DNA from: Nocardioides agariphilus
Lineage (GTDB): Bacteria; Actinomycetota; Actinomycetes; Propionibacteriales; Nocardioidaceae
DNA: 64,000 nucleotides
Reading direction: 5' to 3'
Assembly: GCF_015352445.1 (NCBI RefSeq)
Contig: NZ_JADKPO010000023.1
Location: 1-64,000, forward strand
Under the pieces are notes generated by a model, which made no database searches, had not been told where the DNA came from, and was given only the letters and a program-made list of their open reading frames with translations. The translations under genes were made by a program, and so were the position numbers. Positions 28,287 to 36,698 of the stretch are shown piece by piece (within the stretch, counting starts at the first letter, position 1; every line of letters starts with the position of its first letter).

Positions 28287-29487
28287 GTCCCGACAGGCTC
28301 GACCAGCGAGGTGGGACGTCGTGGTCATCGGCTTGGGCGCGCTGGGCAGTGCGGCAGCGATGCACCTCGCGCGCCGAGGCAAGCGGGTGCTGGGTCTCGA
28401 GCGGTTCGAGCTGGGCCACAAGCGCGGCGCCTCGCACGACTCGAGCCGGATCCTGCGGCACAGCTACCACACGCCGGTCTACGTCCGGCTGACCCAGGAG
28501 GCCTACGCCGACTGGGCCGCGCTCGAGCGCTGGTCAGGTGAGCAGCTGGTCACCGTGACCGGCGGGCTCGACCTGTTCCCTGCTGACCCGGCCATCCCGA
28601 TGGACGACTACACCGCGTCGCTCTCCGAGGTCGGCATCCCCTTCGAGCTGCTCGACGTGGCGGAGACGGGCCGCCGCTGGCCGCAGTTCGCGCTGCCGGA
28701 CGGCACGACCGGGCTCTACCAGGAGCGGGGCGCGATCGTGCCCGCTGCGCGCACCACTGCGCTGATGCAGAAGCTCGCGGTGGCTGCGGGCGCCGAGCTT
28801 CGAGGGTCGACGCGGGTGCTCGAGCTGGTCGACCGGGGTGGGCACGTGGAGCTGGTCATCGGCGATGGACTCGACCATCTCGACCAGCGGGTGGTCGCCG
28901 ATCGTGTCGTCGTCTGCGCGGATGCCTGGACCAACGAGGTACTGGCCGGCCTCGACGTCCGCCTGCCGCTGGAGACGACGCTGGAGCAGGCGACGTACTT
29001 CGCCCCCGAGCGGCCCGGGAGCTTCGCCCCGCACCACCTGCCGCTGTGGATCTGGATGGACGACCCGTCCTTCTACGGCTTCCCGTGCTACGGCGAGCCG
29101 ACGGTCAAGGCCGCCCAGGACTGCGGAGGCCCGGTGATCGACACCTCCGACCCCTTCTCGCGGACCGCCGAACCCGACGCGGAGATGCTGGAGCGGCTGG
29201 CGTCGTTCGTCACCACCTTGCTTCCCGAGGCGGGACGGCCGGTGCGCTCGATCCGCTGCCAGTACACCTTGACCCCCGACCGCGACTTCGTGATGGCACC
29301 GGTGCCGGGCCACGAGTCCGTCGTCGTAGGTCTTGGCGCCGCCCACGGGTTCAAGTTCGCGCCGACATTCGGTCGCATCCTGGCTGACCTCGCCGAGAGC
29401 GGTACGACGAGCAGCGACGTGTCGCCGTTCGGGATGGACCGCGCGGCGCTGGTCGACCCGTCCTACCAGGCTCACTGGCTGGTGTGA
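28279..29487 (+). CDS. Monomeric sarcosine oxidase-like FAD amine oxidase
   Basis: A 402-residue flavoprotein of the MSOX/N-methyltryptophan oxidase family. The FAD-binding fold begins VVVIGLGALGSAAAMHLA (about 14-31), followed by GASHDSSRILRHSY. The C-terminal site has SIRCQYTLTPDRDF, where C327 matches the cysteine that holds FAD covalently in MSOX, and GLGAAHGFKFAP. These enzymes oxidise N-methyl amino acids to formaldehyde, H2O2 and the free amine. The start overlaps the Rieske stop by 8 nt. A two-step N-demethylation by the pair is the natural reading. Confidence 0.92.
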   Translation: MSESRQARPARWDVVVIGLGALGSAAAMHLARRGKRVLGLERFELGHKRGASHDSSRILRHSYHTPVYVRLTQEAYADWAALERWSGEQLVTVTGGLDLFPADPAIPMDDYTASLSEVGIPFELLDVAETGRRWPQFALPDGTTGLYQERGAIVPAARTTALMQKLAVAAGAELRGSTRVLELVDRGGHVELVIGDGLDHLDQRVVADRVVVCADAWTNEVLAGLDVRLPLETTLEQATYFAPERPGSFAPHHLPLWIWMDDPSFYGFPCYGEPTVKAAQDCGGPVIDTSDPFSRTAEPDAEMLERLASFVTTLLPEAGRPVRSIRCQYTLTPDRDFVMAPVPGHESVVVGLGAAHGFKFAPTFGRILADLAESGTTSSDVSPFGMDRAALVDPSYQAHWLV

Positions 29488-29540
29488 GCTTTCCAGGGCG
29501 GCCTGTGTCAACCTGATCGCAGGTCGAACGACTCTCGGGC

Positions 29541-30110
29541 ATGACGCAATCCGTCCCCGAGGAGCTCTCGATGGGCGAGCACCGTGACATCGGCCGGCGC
29601 AGCTCGGAGTCGGCCCGCGCAGAGCTGGTCGACGTCGTCTTCCGTCGCCACTATGCGGCCCTTCTGCGGCTCGCCGTCGTGATGGTGGGCGACCGTGGGG
29701 CTGCCGAGGACGCCGTCCAGGACGCGTTCGTCTCCCTGCACCGCAACCTCCGCGCACTCCGGGACCCCGACGCCGCCGAGGCCTATGTCCGCTCAGCCGT
29801 GCTCAACCGCTGCCGTTCGTGGGTACGCCGCCAGGCCACCCAGCGAGCCAAGCGGCCTCTCCTGCTCGTGCGTGAGGGACCGCGCCGGACACCCGAGGAC
29901 GCCACCCTGGCGCGCGACGAGGTGGGCTCGCTGGTGGCGCAGATGCGGATGCTCCCCAGGCGTCAGCGCGAGGTGCTGGCCTGCCGGTTCGTGCTCGAGC
30001 TGTCGGTCGCCGAGACGGCCGCACTCCTCGACATCGGTGAGGGGTCGGTCAAGACGCACACCCATCGCGGGCTGCACGCACTTCAGCAAGGGATCGAGGT
30101 GAACCGGTGA
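29541..30110 (+). CDS. SigE-family ECF RNA polymerase sigma factor
   Basis: A 189-residue sigma-70-like protein. Region 2 includes VFRRHYAALLRLAVVMVGD and EDAVQDAFVSLHRN (about 32-72). Region 4 includes LPRRQREVLACRFVLELSV and an HTH with DIGEGSVKTHTHRGLHAL (about 135-183). The start may be the ATG at 29541 or the ATG at 29571 (MGEHRD). It is coupled by GTGA to the next gene, a single-pass membrane protein that probably acts as its partner or anti-sigma factor. Confidence 0.88.
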   Translation: MTQSVPEELSMGEHRDIGRRSSESARAELVDVVFRRHYAALLRLAVVMVGDRGAAEDAVQDAFVSLHRNLRALRDPDAAEAYVRSAVLNRCRSWVRRQATQRAKRPLLLVREGPRRTPEDATLARDEVGSLVAQMRMLPRRQREVLACRFVLELSVAETAALLDIGEGSVKTHTHRGLHALQQGIEVNR

Positions 30111-31111
30111 GCACTATCGAGGAGCGCCTCGCGCGGGACATCGAGGCAGTGACAGGAGGAATCGTCGTGACCGACTCGGACCTGCGGGACGCCCGCAACC
30201 AGGTTCAGCAGCGCATCTCCGGGCGGCAGCAGCGCCACCGGCGACGGGGCGTGGTCGCAGCCGCCGCGGCGGCCGCGGTGGTCGTCGGTGTCGCCACCTG
30301 GCAGAGCCTCGGGTCTGACGACGAGACGCTGTCGCCGACCGAGCCGGTGCCGACGCCCACCTCAACGTCCCTGTCGGCGGCCGACCAGACCTTCCTCGTC
30401 GGGGATGCACCGACGGCCGAGGAACTGGCCGGCGTCTGGCGGCTCGACAACCCGACCGTCTCGCGGATGCTGTTCATGTTCACCGCGGACGGCTCGTTCA
30501 GCTACGACGACACCGGCCAGCTGTCCGCGGACCCGATGGTCCACGGCACCTTCGTCGTCGACGGCGACACGATAAGCGTGGACGTCGACGGTGGGACCGC
30601 CGCGTGCGCCGGGCGGACCTTGTCGCTCCGCGCGGCCATGGCTGCGGGCGGCGGGCTGCACATCGTTCCCGTGGGTCTGGGTGACTTCGACTGCGACCGA
30701 CCGTTCCGTCCCCAGTGGGCGCTGGAACGGGTGCTCCCGGGTGGCATGGGAGGCCTCGAGGCTCCCGCTGAGGCCGTGTGGCGGCCGGTGACAGGACCCG
30801 AGGTGGTCGTGGCGACGTGGCTCGATCCGCAGGGCGAGTACGTGTCCGAGCTGCGCGGTGACGGCACCTACACGGTGCTCACCGGGCCTGGGGAGCTTGC
30901 CGACCTCGGCACCTGGACCCTCAGTGACTCGAGCTCCCGCCTCAGCCTGACCAGCTCGGGGGACTCGCCGAGCTGCCAGTCAGGCGACCAGTTCGTCCTC
31001 AGCAACCTGCAGGCCACCGACTTCGGCACCCTCGTGATCCGGGGGGACGTGGCACGCAAGGACTGCCAGGTCCTCCTGCGGGCCGAGGCCTGGTTCTCGC
31101 TGGCTCCTTGA
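30107..31111 (+). CDS. Single-pass membrane protein coupled to the sigma factor
   Basis: A 334-residue protein with an N-terminal cytoplasmic segment (1-47, TIEERLARDIEAVTGG), one membrane helix (about 48-64, VVAAAAAAAVVVGVATW), a Pro/Thr/Ser linker and a large outer domain. The outer part has two repeats of a lipocalin-like pattern (GVWRLDN...FTADGSFSYDDTG; ELRGDGTYTVL...LGTWTL) and four cysteines that may pair outside the cell. The layout is like an anti-sigma or sensor protein, but no known zinc anti-sigma motif (HxxxCxxC) is present. The GTG start overlaps the sigma stop. Confidence 0.75.
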   Translation: MSTIEERLARDIEAVTGGIVVTDSDLRDARNQVQQRISGRQQRHRRRGVVAAAAAAAVVVGVATWQSLGSDDETLSPTEPVPTPTSTSLSAADQTFLVGDAPTAEELAGVWRLDNPTVSRMLFMFTADGSFSYDDTGQLSADPMVHGTFVVDGDTISVDVDGGTAACAGRTLSLRAAMAAGGGLHIVPVGLGDFDCDRPFRPQWALERVLPGGMGGLEAPAEAVWRPVTGPEVVVATWLDPQGEYVSELRGDGTYTVLTGPGELADLGTWTLSDSSSRLSLTSSGDSPSCQSGDQFVLSNLQATDFGTLVIRGDVARKDCQVLLRAEAWFSLAP

Positions 31112-31135
31112 GCCCGACGCAGCAAGATAGGGGCC

Positions 31136-31957
31136 GTGAGTACCCAGAGTCCCTGGCAGGCCGAGCGGCTGGACCTCGACGCCTACCTGGCGCGGATCGA
31201 GATGAGCTTCGAACCTGCGTCGAGGTCCGCTCTCGACGCCCTCCACGAAGCCCACGTCCGGGCGTTCACCTTCGACAACATCGACGTGCTGCTCGACGAG
31301 CATCCGGGGGTGTCGCTCGATGCAGTGCAGGAGAAGTTCGTCGGGCGGGGGAGAGGCGGGTACTGCTTCGAGCACGCCGTGCTGTTCGCGGCTGCCCTGG
31401 AGCGGCTGGGCTACGACGTCCAACGGCGGCTCGGTCGCGTGGGAGGCCAGGCCCGGACCCACTGCGTCGTCGTCGTGAGGGTCGACGGGTCAGAGCTGCT
31501 CGCGGACCCAGGGTTCGGGATGAGCGTGCTGCGCCCGATACCACTGACCGACGGTGCGGAGGAGAGCCACGGCGGGTGGCGCTACCGGCTGCGCGAGGTG
31601 CCGCTGGGACCGGGCCGCAGCTGGACGCTCGAACGCTGGCGTGACGGCGACTGGGAGCTGATGCACACCCATGACGAGCTTCCGGTGGAGCCGCTCGACG
31701 TGATCGTCGGTCACCACTACACGAGCACGTTCCCGACGATCCACTTCCGCAACATGTTGATGCTGACCAAGCACCTGCCAGGACAGCACGTGGCGCTGAC
31801 CCACGAGACCCTGACCGTACGTCGACCGGGCGAGCCGACCGAGCACCGCGAGCTGCGCGAGGGTGAGCTGGCCGAGCTGATCGACGAGCTCGGCGTACCC
31901 CTCACCGACGAGGAGCGCGACCGGTTGCTGCGGAGGGTCTCCCAGTTGCGCCCGTAG
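31136..31957 (+). CDS. nat: Arylamine N-acetyltransferase
   Basis: A 273-residue NAT enzyme transferring acetyl groups from acetyl-CoA to aromatic amines and hydrazides. The catalytic triad is visible: C77 in RGGYCFEH, H109 in RTHC and D124 in LLADPGFG. FTFDNIDVLL near residue 45 is the family's substrate-pocket stretch. Length matches the usual 260-285. The GTG start lies 24 nt after the preceding stop. A bidirectional hairpin follows the gene. Confidence 0.94.
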   Translation: MSTQSPWQAERLDLDAYLARIEMSFEPASRSALDALHEAHVRAFTFDNIDVLLDEHPGVSLDAVQEKFVGRGRGGYCFEHAVLFAAALERLGYDVQRRLGRVGGQARTHCVVVVRVDGSELLADPGFGMSVLRPIPLTDGAEESHGGWRYRLREVPLGPGRSWTLERWRDGDWELMHTHDELPVEPLDVIVGHHYTSTFPTIHFRNMLMLTKHLPGQHVALTHETLTVRRPGEPTEHRELREGELAELIDELGVPLTDEERDRLLRRVSQLRP

Positions 31958-31965
31958 GGACAGCA

Positions 31966-31995
31966 GCGGCCGGACCCCTGCTGGGGCCCGGCCGC
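31966..31995. terminator. Strong hairpin between convergent genes
   Basis: Thirteen-base arms (31966-31978 and 31983-31995) pair with one mismatch around a four-base loop; the stem is almost all G-C. It lies 9 nt after the nat stop and 16 nt before the stop of the convergent small gene, so it could end both transcripts. There is no U-tract. Confidence 0.7.
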
Positions 31996-32010
31996 GTGGA
32001 GGAGCGAGGC

Positions 32011-32184
32011 TCAGTGGGCGTAGCGGCTCTGCAGGGCGACCTCGGCGCGCATACGCGGGGTCCGGGCGGGCCGGCTGGCGTAGTAGGCACGCAGGGCCAC
32101 GCCGAGGGTGATGGCCGTGGCGATGACAGCGACGGCGAGGACGACGAGGAAAGCCGAGACGGTGGCGGTGTCGATGATGGTCAT
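32011..32184 (-). CDS. 57-residue single-pass membrane protein
   Basis: An ATG at 32184 with a Shine-Dalgarno sequence (AGGGAGA, 4-5 nt upstream) opens a 57-codon frame ending in TGA at 32011. The product starts MTIIDTATVSAFLVVLAVAV and has one membrane helix (about 9-31), then a basic tail with RAYYASRPARTPRMRAEV. Third codon positions are strongly GC-rich, as in real genes here. No family is recognised. It may be a small regulatory membrane peptide. Confidence 0.7.
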   Translation of the reverse strand: MTIIDTATVSAFLVVLAVAVIATAITLGVALRAYYASRPARTPRMRAEVALQSRYAH

Positions 32185-32294
32185 GATGCTCTCCCTGGAT
32201 TTCTGAGACCGTGTGGCCTGATGACCAGGACTCTGCTCCGATCGGCGGGCCGCGTCTGTCGGCTGGCGAACACAACGACGAAGTCGGCAGCTGA

Positions 32295-33329
32295 TCAGCT
32301 CAGAAGGTCGTCGAGCACCTTGACCAGCGGCCGGGAGCTGGCCCCGCTGTTGCCGATGACCGTGATGGTCGAGCCGTCACGGGGGTCGTGCCTGGACCAG
32401 AACCTCACGCCTGCGTCGCCGCCCGACATCTGGACGATGCCCGGGCCTGGCCTTGCCCAGCAACCGAGGGCGTAGCCGTCGCCGTCCTCGTCGACCGGGC
32501 TGCGCGGCGTGAGCATCGTGTGGCGGGTCTCCTGCCCGATGAGGCGGCCGGTCATCAGTGCGTCCCAGAACCGCGTGATGTCAGCGCCGGTCGTGTAGAC
32601 GCCGCCGTCACCGGTGGCCACGACGGGCAGGTGGAAGACGTTGGTGCGCCAGTACCCGTCGACCTCCACATAGCCCAGGGCAGCCGTGCCTGGCAACGAG
32701 TCGGAGCGGAGGAAGTCGGTGCTGCTCATGCCCGCCGGCTTGCAGACGATGTCGCGGACGAGGTCCTGGTAGCTGCGGCCCGAAGCCCGCTCGGCGAGCA
32801 GTGCCAGTACGACGTACCCGCCGTTGCAGTAGGAGAACCGCTCGCCCGCAGGGAACTTGGTGGGGTAGCCGTCGAGGATGGGGACGAAGTCCTCGGTGCG
32901 GACGAGCCGGTGCACGGAGACCGGCATCGGGTAGTCGTCGGAGTCCAGCACATCCTCGTCGAGGTAGTCGCCGATGCCGGACCGGTGGCACAGGAGATGC
33001 TCGACCGTCACGTCGTCTGCGATCAGCGGCAGGTCGCGGCCGAGCAACGCCCGCGCGGGCATCGACAGGTCCAGCAGGCCGTCTTCGACGAGCTTCAACA
33101 CGACGACCGCGGTGAAGGTCTTGGACCCGCTCGCCATCCCCAGCTGGGTGTCGGTGGTCATCGCGATGGTGTGCGCACGGTCGGCCAGACCGTAGGCAGC
33201 GTCGATCTCGACGGTGCCGTCACGGTCGACCCGCACCACACCGCTGAACCCGCACTCGCTCGCGGCTGCGTCCAGCCGTTGGCGCGGGTCGTCCACGACG
33301 CCACCGTAGTCGCAGGTCTGGTTGTCCAC
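32295..33329 (-). CDS. Beta-lactamase class C/penicillin-binding-like serine hydrolase
   Basis: A 344-residue protein with the serine hydrolase motif SGSKTF (S68-x-x-K71, near the N-terminal third), the second motif Y-C-N (YCNGGYVVL) and a C-terminal SGGDAG in place of KTG/HxG. No signal peptide is visible, so it is probably cytoplasmic. Members of this family include esterases and peptidases as well as beta-lactamases, and the substrate cannot be given. The GTG start has GAGGAA about 9 nt upstream. It is divergent from the SOS-boxed HNH gene. Confidence 0.85.
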   Translation of the reverse strand: MDNQTCDYGGVVDDPRQRLDAAASECGFSGVVRVDRDGTVEIDAAYGLADRAHTIAMTTDTQLGMASGSKTFTAVVVLKLVEDGLLDLSMPARALLGRDLPLIADDVTVEHLLCHRSGIGDYLDEDVLDSDDYPMPVSVHRLVRTEDFVPILDGYPTKFPAGERFSYCNGGYVVLALLAERASGRSYQDLVRDIVCKPAGMSSTDFLRSDSLPGTAALGYVEVDGYWRTNVFHLPVVATGDGGVYTTGADITRFWDALMTGRLIGQETRHTMLTPRSPVDEDGDGYALGCWARPGPGIVQMSGGDAGVRFWSRHDPRDGSTITVIGNSGASSRPLVKVLDDLLS

Positions 33330-33345
33330 CGCTGGGTTTTCCTCG

Positions 33346-33391
33346 TTGACAGCTGATGGGAGACCGTGTCATAATTCGAACACATGTTCGA
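33346..33391 (+). promoter_or_regulatory. Promoter with LexA (SOS) box over the start codon
   Basis: TTGACA (33346-33351), an 18-bp spacer and CATAAT (33370-33375) form a near-consensus promoter. Directly after it lies TCGAACACATGTTCGA (33376-33391), a perfect match to the mycobacterial SOS box TCGAAC-N4-GTTCGA. The ATG of the HNH gene (33384) is inside the box and 8 nt after the -10, so the mRNA is leaderless and LexA would cover both transcription and translation starts. Confidence 0.85.
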
Positions 33392-34760
33392 AACATTCTC
33401 GGGTTCTGACCCTCTCACGGCCACCTCGGTGACGGCTGCCGCACGTGCTCTGAGTGCGTCGTTGCAGTCCCCGTCAGGTCTCGACGACGCCGGACGCATC
33501 GACGCCATCCGCGCTCTCGAGCAGCTCGTGTGCGTGGCGACGGCGGCCCAGGCAGCGCTGACGGCAGAGTTCGACGACTCGCAACGAGCCGCGCAGGATG
33601 CCGTGGGAGTGCCCCTCGCTCAGCAGGGTCGCGGCGTCGCTGCCCAGGTGGCGCTCGCTCGACGCGAGTCCCACCACCGCGGGCAACGCCATGTGGGTCT
33701 CGCCAAGGTCGTCGTCTCCGAGCTGCCCTCGACGTGGGAGGCCTGGCGCGCCGGGCGCATCACCGAGTGGAGGGCGACGCTGGTGGCTCGCGAGACGGCG
33801 TGCCTGACCCGTGAGGACAGGCTTGCCGTCGACGCCCAGGTCTGCGGCGACCTCGACAAGGTCGTCGCGATGGGCGATCGAGAGCTCGTCGTCGCTTGTC
33901 AGCAGACCGCCTACCGGCTAGACCCGGAGTTCTTCGTCACTCGCCGGCGTCGCGCTGAGTCTGACCGCACGATCACCTTGCGGCCCGCTCCCGACGCGAT
34001 GGTGTGGTTGACCGCCCTGCTGCCCGCGCGAGACGGCATGGCTGCGCATGCCGCCCTCAGCCGTGCTGCCGACTCGGCCCGGGCGATGGGTGACCCGCGC
34101 TCCCGGGGCCAGGTGATGGCCGACGCCCTCGTCACCTCCGTCGTGGACGCGGCCGTGCGGGTCCCGGATGCGCAGGCGACGGGGGAGACGTCCAGCGACG
34201 CGGTCGCGCCGGCGGCCGGTGTGGGTGTGAGCCTCGGGCTGGTGATGACTGACGCAGCTCTCCTCGGCAGCAGCGACGAGCCTGCTCACATGGAGGGCTA
34301 CGGGCCGGTGCCCGCCGAGCTGGCTCGTGAGCTGGTCGCCCGCGCCTGCGACCGCGACGAGCGGATCTGGCTGCGTCGCCTCTACACCCATCCGACCTCC
34401 GGCGAGCTGGTGGCGATGGAATCTCGCGCCCGACTGTTCCGCGGCTCGCTGGCCCGCTTCATCCATCTCAGAGACCAGATCTGCCGCACGCCGTGGTGTG
34501 ACGCACCGATCCGACATACCGATCATCTGAGAGGTGCATCCAGCGGGGGAGACACCGACGCCGTCAACGGTCAGGGCCTCTGCGAGGCCTGCAACTACGC
34601 CAAGCAGGCGGCTGGGTGGCGAGCCAGACCCTCCCGGGCGGGCGGCCGCCACGCGGTCGAGACCGCCACTCCCACGGGTCACACGTATCGCTCGGTTCCT
34701 CCGGCGCTGGTGATGATCCGGGAGACTCGGGCACGCATCGACCTCGTGCTGGCCGGATGA
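33384..34760 (+). CDS. DUF222 / 13E12-type HNH endonuclease-domain protein
   Basis: A 458-residue protein. The DUF222 region spans about 30-300, with WEAWRAGRITEWRATLVARET as a recognisable stretch. An HNH domain near 368-410 has CRTPWCDAPIRHTDHL and GLCEACNYAKQ with paired cysteines and histidines for metal and catalysis. This family is expanded in actinobacteria and some 13E12 members in mycobacteria are DNA-damage-induced, which fits the LexA box on its start. Role in the damage response is unknown; the family is also linked to repeat-associated mobile loci. Confidence 0.92.
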   Translation: MFETFSGSDPLTATSVTAAARALSASLQSPSGLDDAGRIDAIRALEQLVCVATAAQAALTAEFDDSQRAAQDAVGVPLAQQGRGVAAQVALARRESHHRGQRHVGLAKVVVSELPSTWEAWRAGRITEWRATLVARETACLTREDRLAVDAQVCGDLDKVVAMGDRELVVACQQTAYRLDPEFFVTRRRRAESDRTITLRPAPDAMVWLTALLPARDGMAAHAALSRAADSARAMGDPRSRGQVMADALVTSVVDAAVRVPDAQATGETSSDAVAPAAGVGVSLGLVMTDAALLGSSDEPAHMEGYGPVPAELARELVARACDRDERIWLRRLYTHPTSGELVAMESRARLFRGSLARFIHLRDQICRTPWCDAPIRHTDHLRGASSGGDTDAVNGQGLCEACNYAKQAAGWRARPSRAGGRHAVETATPTGHTYRSVPPALVMIRETRARIDLVLAG

Positions 34761-34765
34761 ACGGG

Positions 34766-36667
34766 CTAGCAGGTCTCGCGCCAGGTCCGGTGCGAGACCT
34801 CCACGCCGTCGCGCCATGCCCAGGTGTCGATCACGACGTCGACCTGGCCGTCGACGATGTCGAGCTCCATCACCGAGCGGACCTTGACCGCGACTCCCGG
34901 CCAGGTGAGGTCGTAGGTCGTGTCGGCGTGGGCGTGCTGGGCGAACGTGCGCCGGTCGACGCTCACCTCGCCGCGGTAGTCCTCGCGCGCGGTGCCGTCG
35001 TAGGGCGTGTCGTACTCCGAGACCGACATCGTCCGCGCCGACGTCACGCGGGCGAGCACGTCGTCGCGGATCTCCCAGGCCACCCCTTCGGCCGACTCGG
35101 AGGACTGGTCGGCGCCGGGGCCGAACGTAGGGGCAGGCCACGTCCCTGCGAGGACTGGGAGCTCTAGTGCGGCGGCGTGGACTGTCAGCTGCACCGGGTG
35201 CGGCGGAGCCACGGTGTTGGGCCAGTCGGCTCCCGCGATGCTCACGCGCAGTACCTGACCCGGCGACCACGCGTAGGCGCAGGCGTCGAGGACGACCTCG
35301 ACCTCGTAGGGCACGCCGGGCTCGAGAGGCTCCGGTGGCCCGTGCACCGAGGACCGGAAGGCCAGGTCCAGAGTCCCGCGGGTCACCAGCGCCGAGGTGC
35401 CGTCGGGGAAGACGTCGCAGATCTTCACCGACAGCGACGCGGCCGGCCGGTCGGCCGAGACCTGGATGCGCAACACCGGGTGACCTACCACCGGGCCGGG
35501 CGGCGGCTCGAAGTTCCAGCGCAGGGAGCGGGCGTCGTCGAGGCGCTGGTCACCTGACAGCCCCCACGGGAGGTGTCCCGCACAGTCGATCCAGGCCGCG
35601 GATCCGACATCCGCCTTGACCGCCAGCACGTGTGGCCCTGGCAGTGGCAGGACCTCGGTGGTGGTGGGCGGCACGGAGGGCAGTCGCAGCCAGTAGCCCT
35701 CGTGCAGGTCGAGGTCGATCTCGGGCCGCGTCGAGGTCCGCACGAACACCTCGCAGGCGTCCTCGTGCGTCCCGCGTCCACGTAGCCAGAGGTCGAACCA
35801 TCCGGCCAGCTCGGCGTCGAAGTCGATCCGCGGGCCGGGCATGGCGGTCGTCGCGTCCGCGTGGGCCCAGGGACCGGCGAGGAGCCGGTGCGGCGTCCCG
35901 TTGGCCGCGAGCTGTTCGACCGTACGGAAGCTGTTGTTGCGGTAGCCGTCGGCCCAGCCGGCCACGATCAGGGTCGGCACCTGGATCCGTTCGTACCCCG
36001 CCGTGCTGCCTGCGAGGCGAACCGACCCGTGGTCCCAGTAGGGGCCGTGCCGGCTCTCGCGCAGCCAGGTGAGGAACCACGGCTCGTTGGTCTCCAGCCG
36101 CCGCGTCCACTCCGTATCCCAGCCGTCGCCGAACACAGCCGGCACGGGCGGTAGGACGCACATCGGCGTCATGTAGTGGTTGTAGTCGACCTGGTCGACC
36201 AGGCGGAGCGCGCCGCCGCGCCAGTGCACGTCGTCGGTCCACCGGTCGTCGGTGGCGTAGATCGCGCAGATCGCCTTGAGCTCCGGCGGCTGCTCGCACG
36301 CCATCTGCAGCGAGTTGAACCCGGAGTACGACGTGCCCCACATGCCGATCTGCCCGTCGCACCAGTCCTGGGCGGCCAGCCAGCGCATCAGCTCGGCGAG
36401 GTCGCGCTGCTCGGCCGGCTGGTACTCGTCGAGGGCGTGGCCGCTCGAGGAGCCGGTCCCGCGCAGGTCGACGCGGCACACGGCGTACCCGTGCTGGTCG
36501 CGCAGCCGCTCGTAGGACGCGGCGTAGGACGAGGTCAGGTCGTCCTTGCGGTAGGGCAGGGCCTCGACCAGGCAGGGCTGCGGATCAGGGGAGTCCGGGA
36601 GGTAGAGGGTGACGGCGAGCTCCACGCCGTCGGACATCGGGACACGGACCTCGCTGCTGCTCCCCAC
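34766..36667 (-). CDS. CocE/NonD-family (X-Pro dipeptidyl-peptidase-like) hydrolase
   Basis: A 633-residue alpha/beta hydrolase. The N-terminal strand region (VRVPMSDGVELAVTLYLP) leads to the RGTGSSSG oxyanion region and the nucleophile in MWGTSYSGF (near residue 115). The His is likely in GPWAHAD (about 268). A C-terminal jelly-roll (about 370-560) is the family's X-Pro dipeptidyl-peptidase C domain. Members hydrolyse acyl esters or peptides, cocaine esterase and glutaryl-7-ACA acylase among them. The substrate is not known. It ends 5 nt from the convergent HNH gene. Confidence 0.9.
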   Translation of the reverse strand: MGSSSEVRVPMSDGVELAVTLYLPDSPDPQPCLVEALPYRKDDLTSSYAASYERLRDQHGYAVCRVDLRGTGSSSGHALDEYQPAEQRDLAELMRWLAAQDWCDGQIGMWGTSYSGFNSLQMACEQPPELKAICAIYATDDRWTDDVHWRGGALRLVDQVDYNHYMTPMCVLPPVPAVFGDGWDTEWTRRLETNEPWFLTWLRESRHGPYWDHGSVRLAGSTAGYERIQVPTLIVAGWADGYRNNSFRTVEQLAANGTPHRLLAGPWAHADATTAMPGPRIDFDAELAGWFDLWLRGRGTHEDACEVFVRTSTRPEIDLDLHEGYWLRLPSVPPTTTEVLPLPGPHVLAVKADVGSAAWIDCAGHLPWGLSGDQRLDDARSLRWNFEPPPGPVVGHPVLRIQVSADRPAASLSVKICDVFPDGTSALVTRGTLDLAFRSSVHGPPEPLEPGVPYEVEVVLDACAYAWSPGQVLRVSIAGADWPNTVAPPHPVQLTVHAAALELPVLAGTWPAPTFGPGADQSSESAEGVAWEIRDDVLARVTSARTMSVSEYDTPYDGTAREDYRGEVSVDRRTFAQHAHADTTYDLTWPGVAVKVRSVMELDIVDGQVDVVIDTWAWRDGVEVSHRTWRETC

Positions 36668-36698
36668 GCGCTGGATTGTTGCAGCAGGATGGACCCTC

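Noticed and set aside
33976-35270. Minus-strand extension of the region upstream of the CocE-like gene end
   Set aside because: It is antisense to the HNH gene and made of low-complexity residues.
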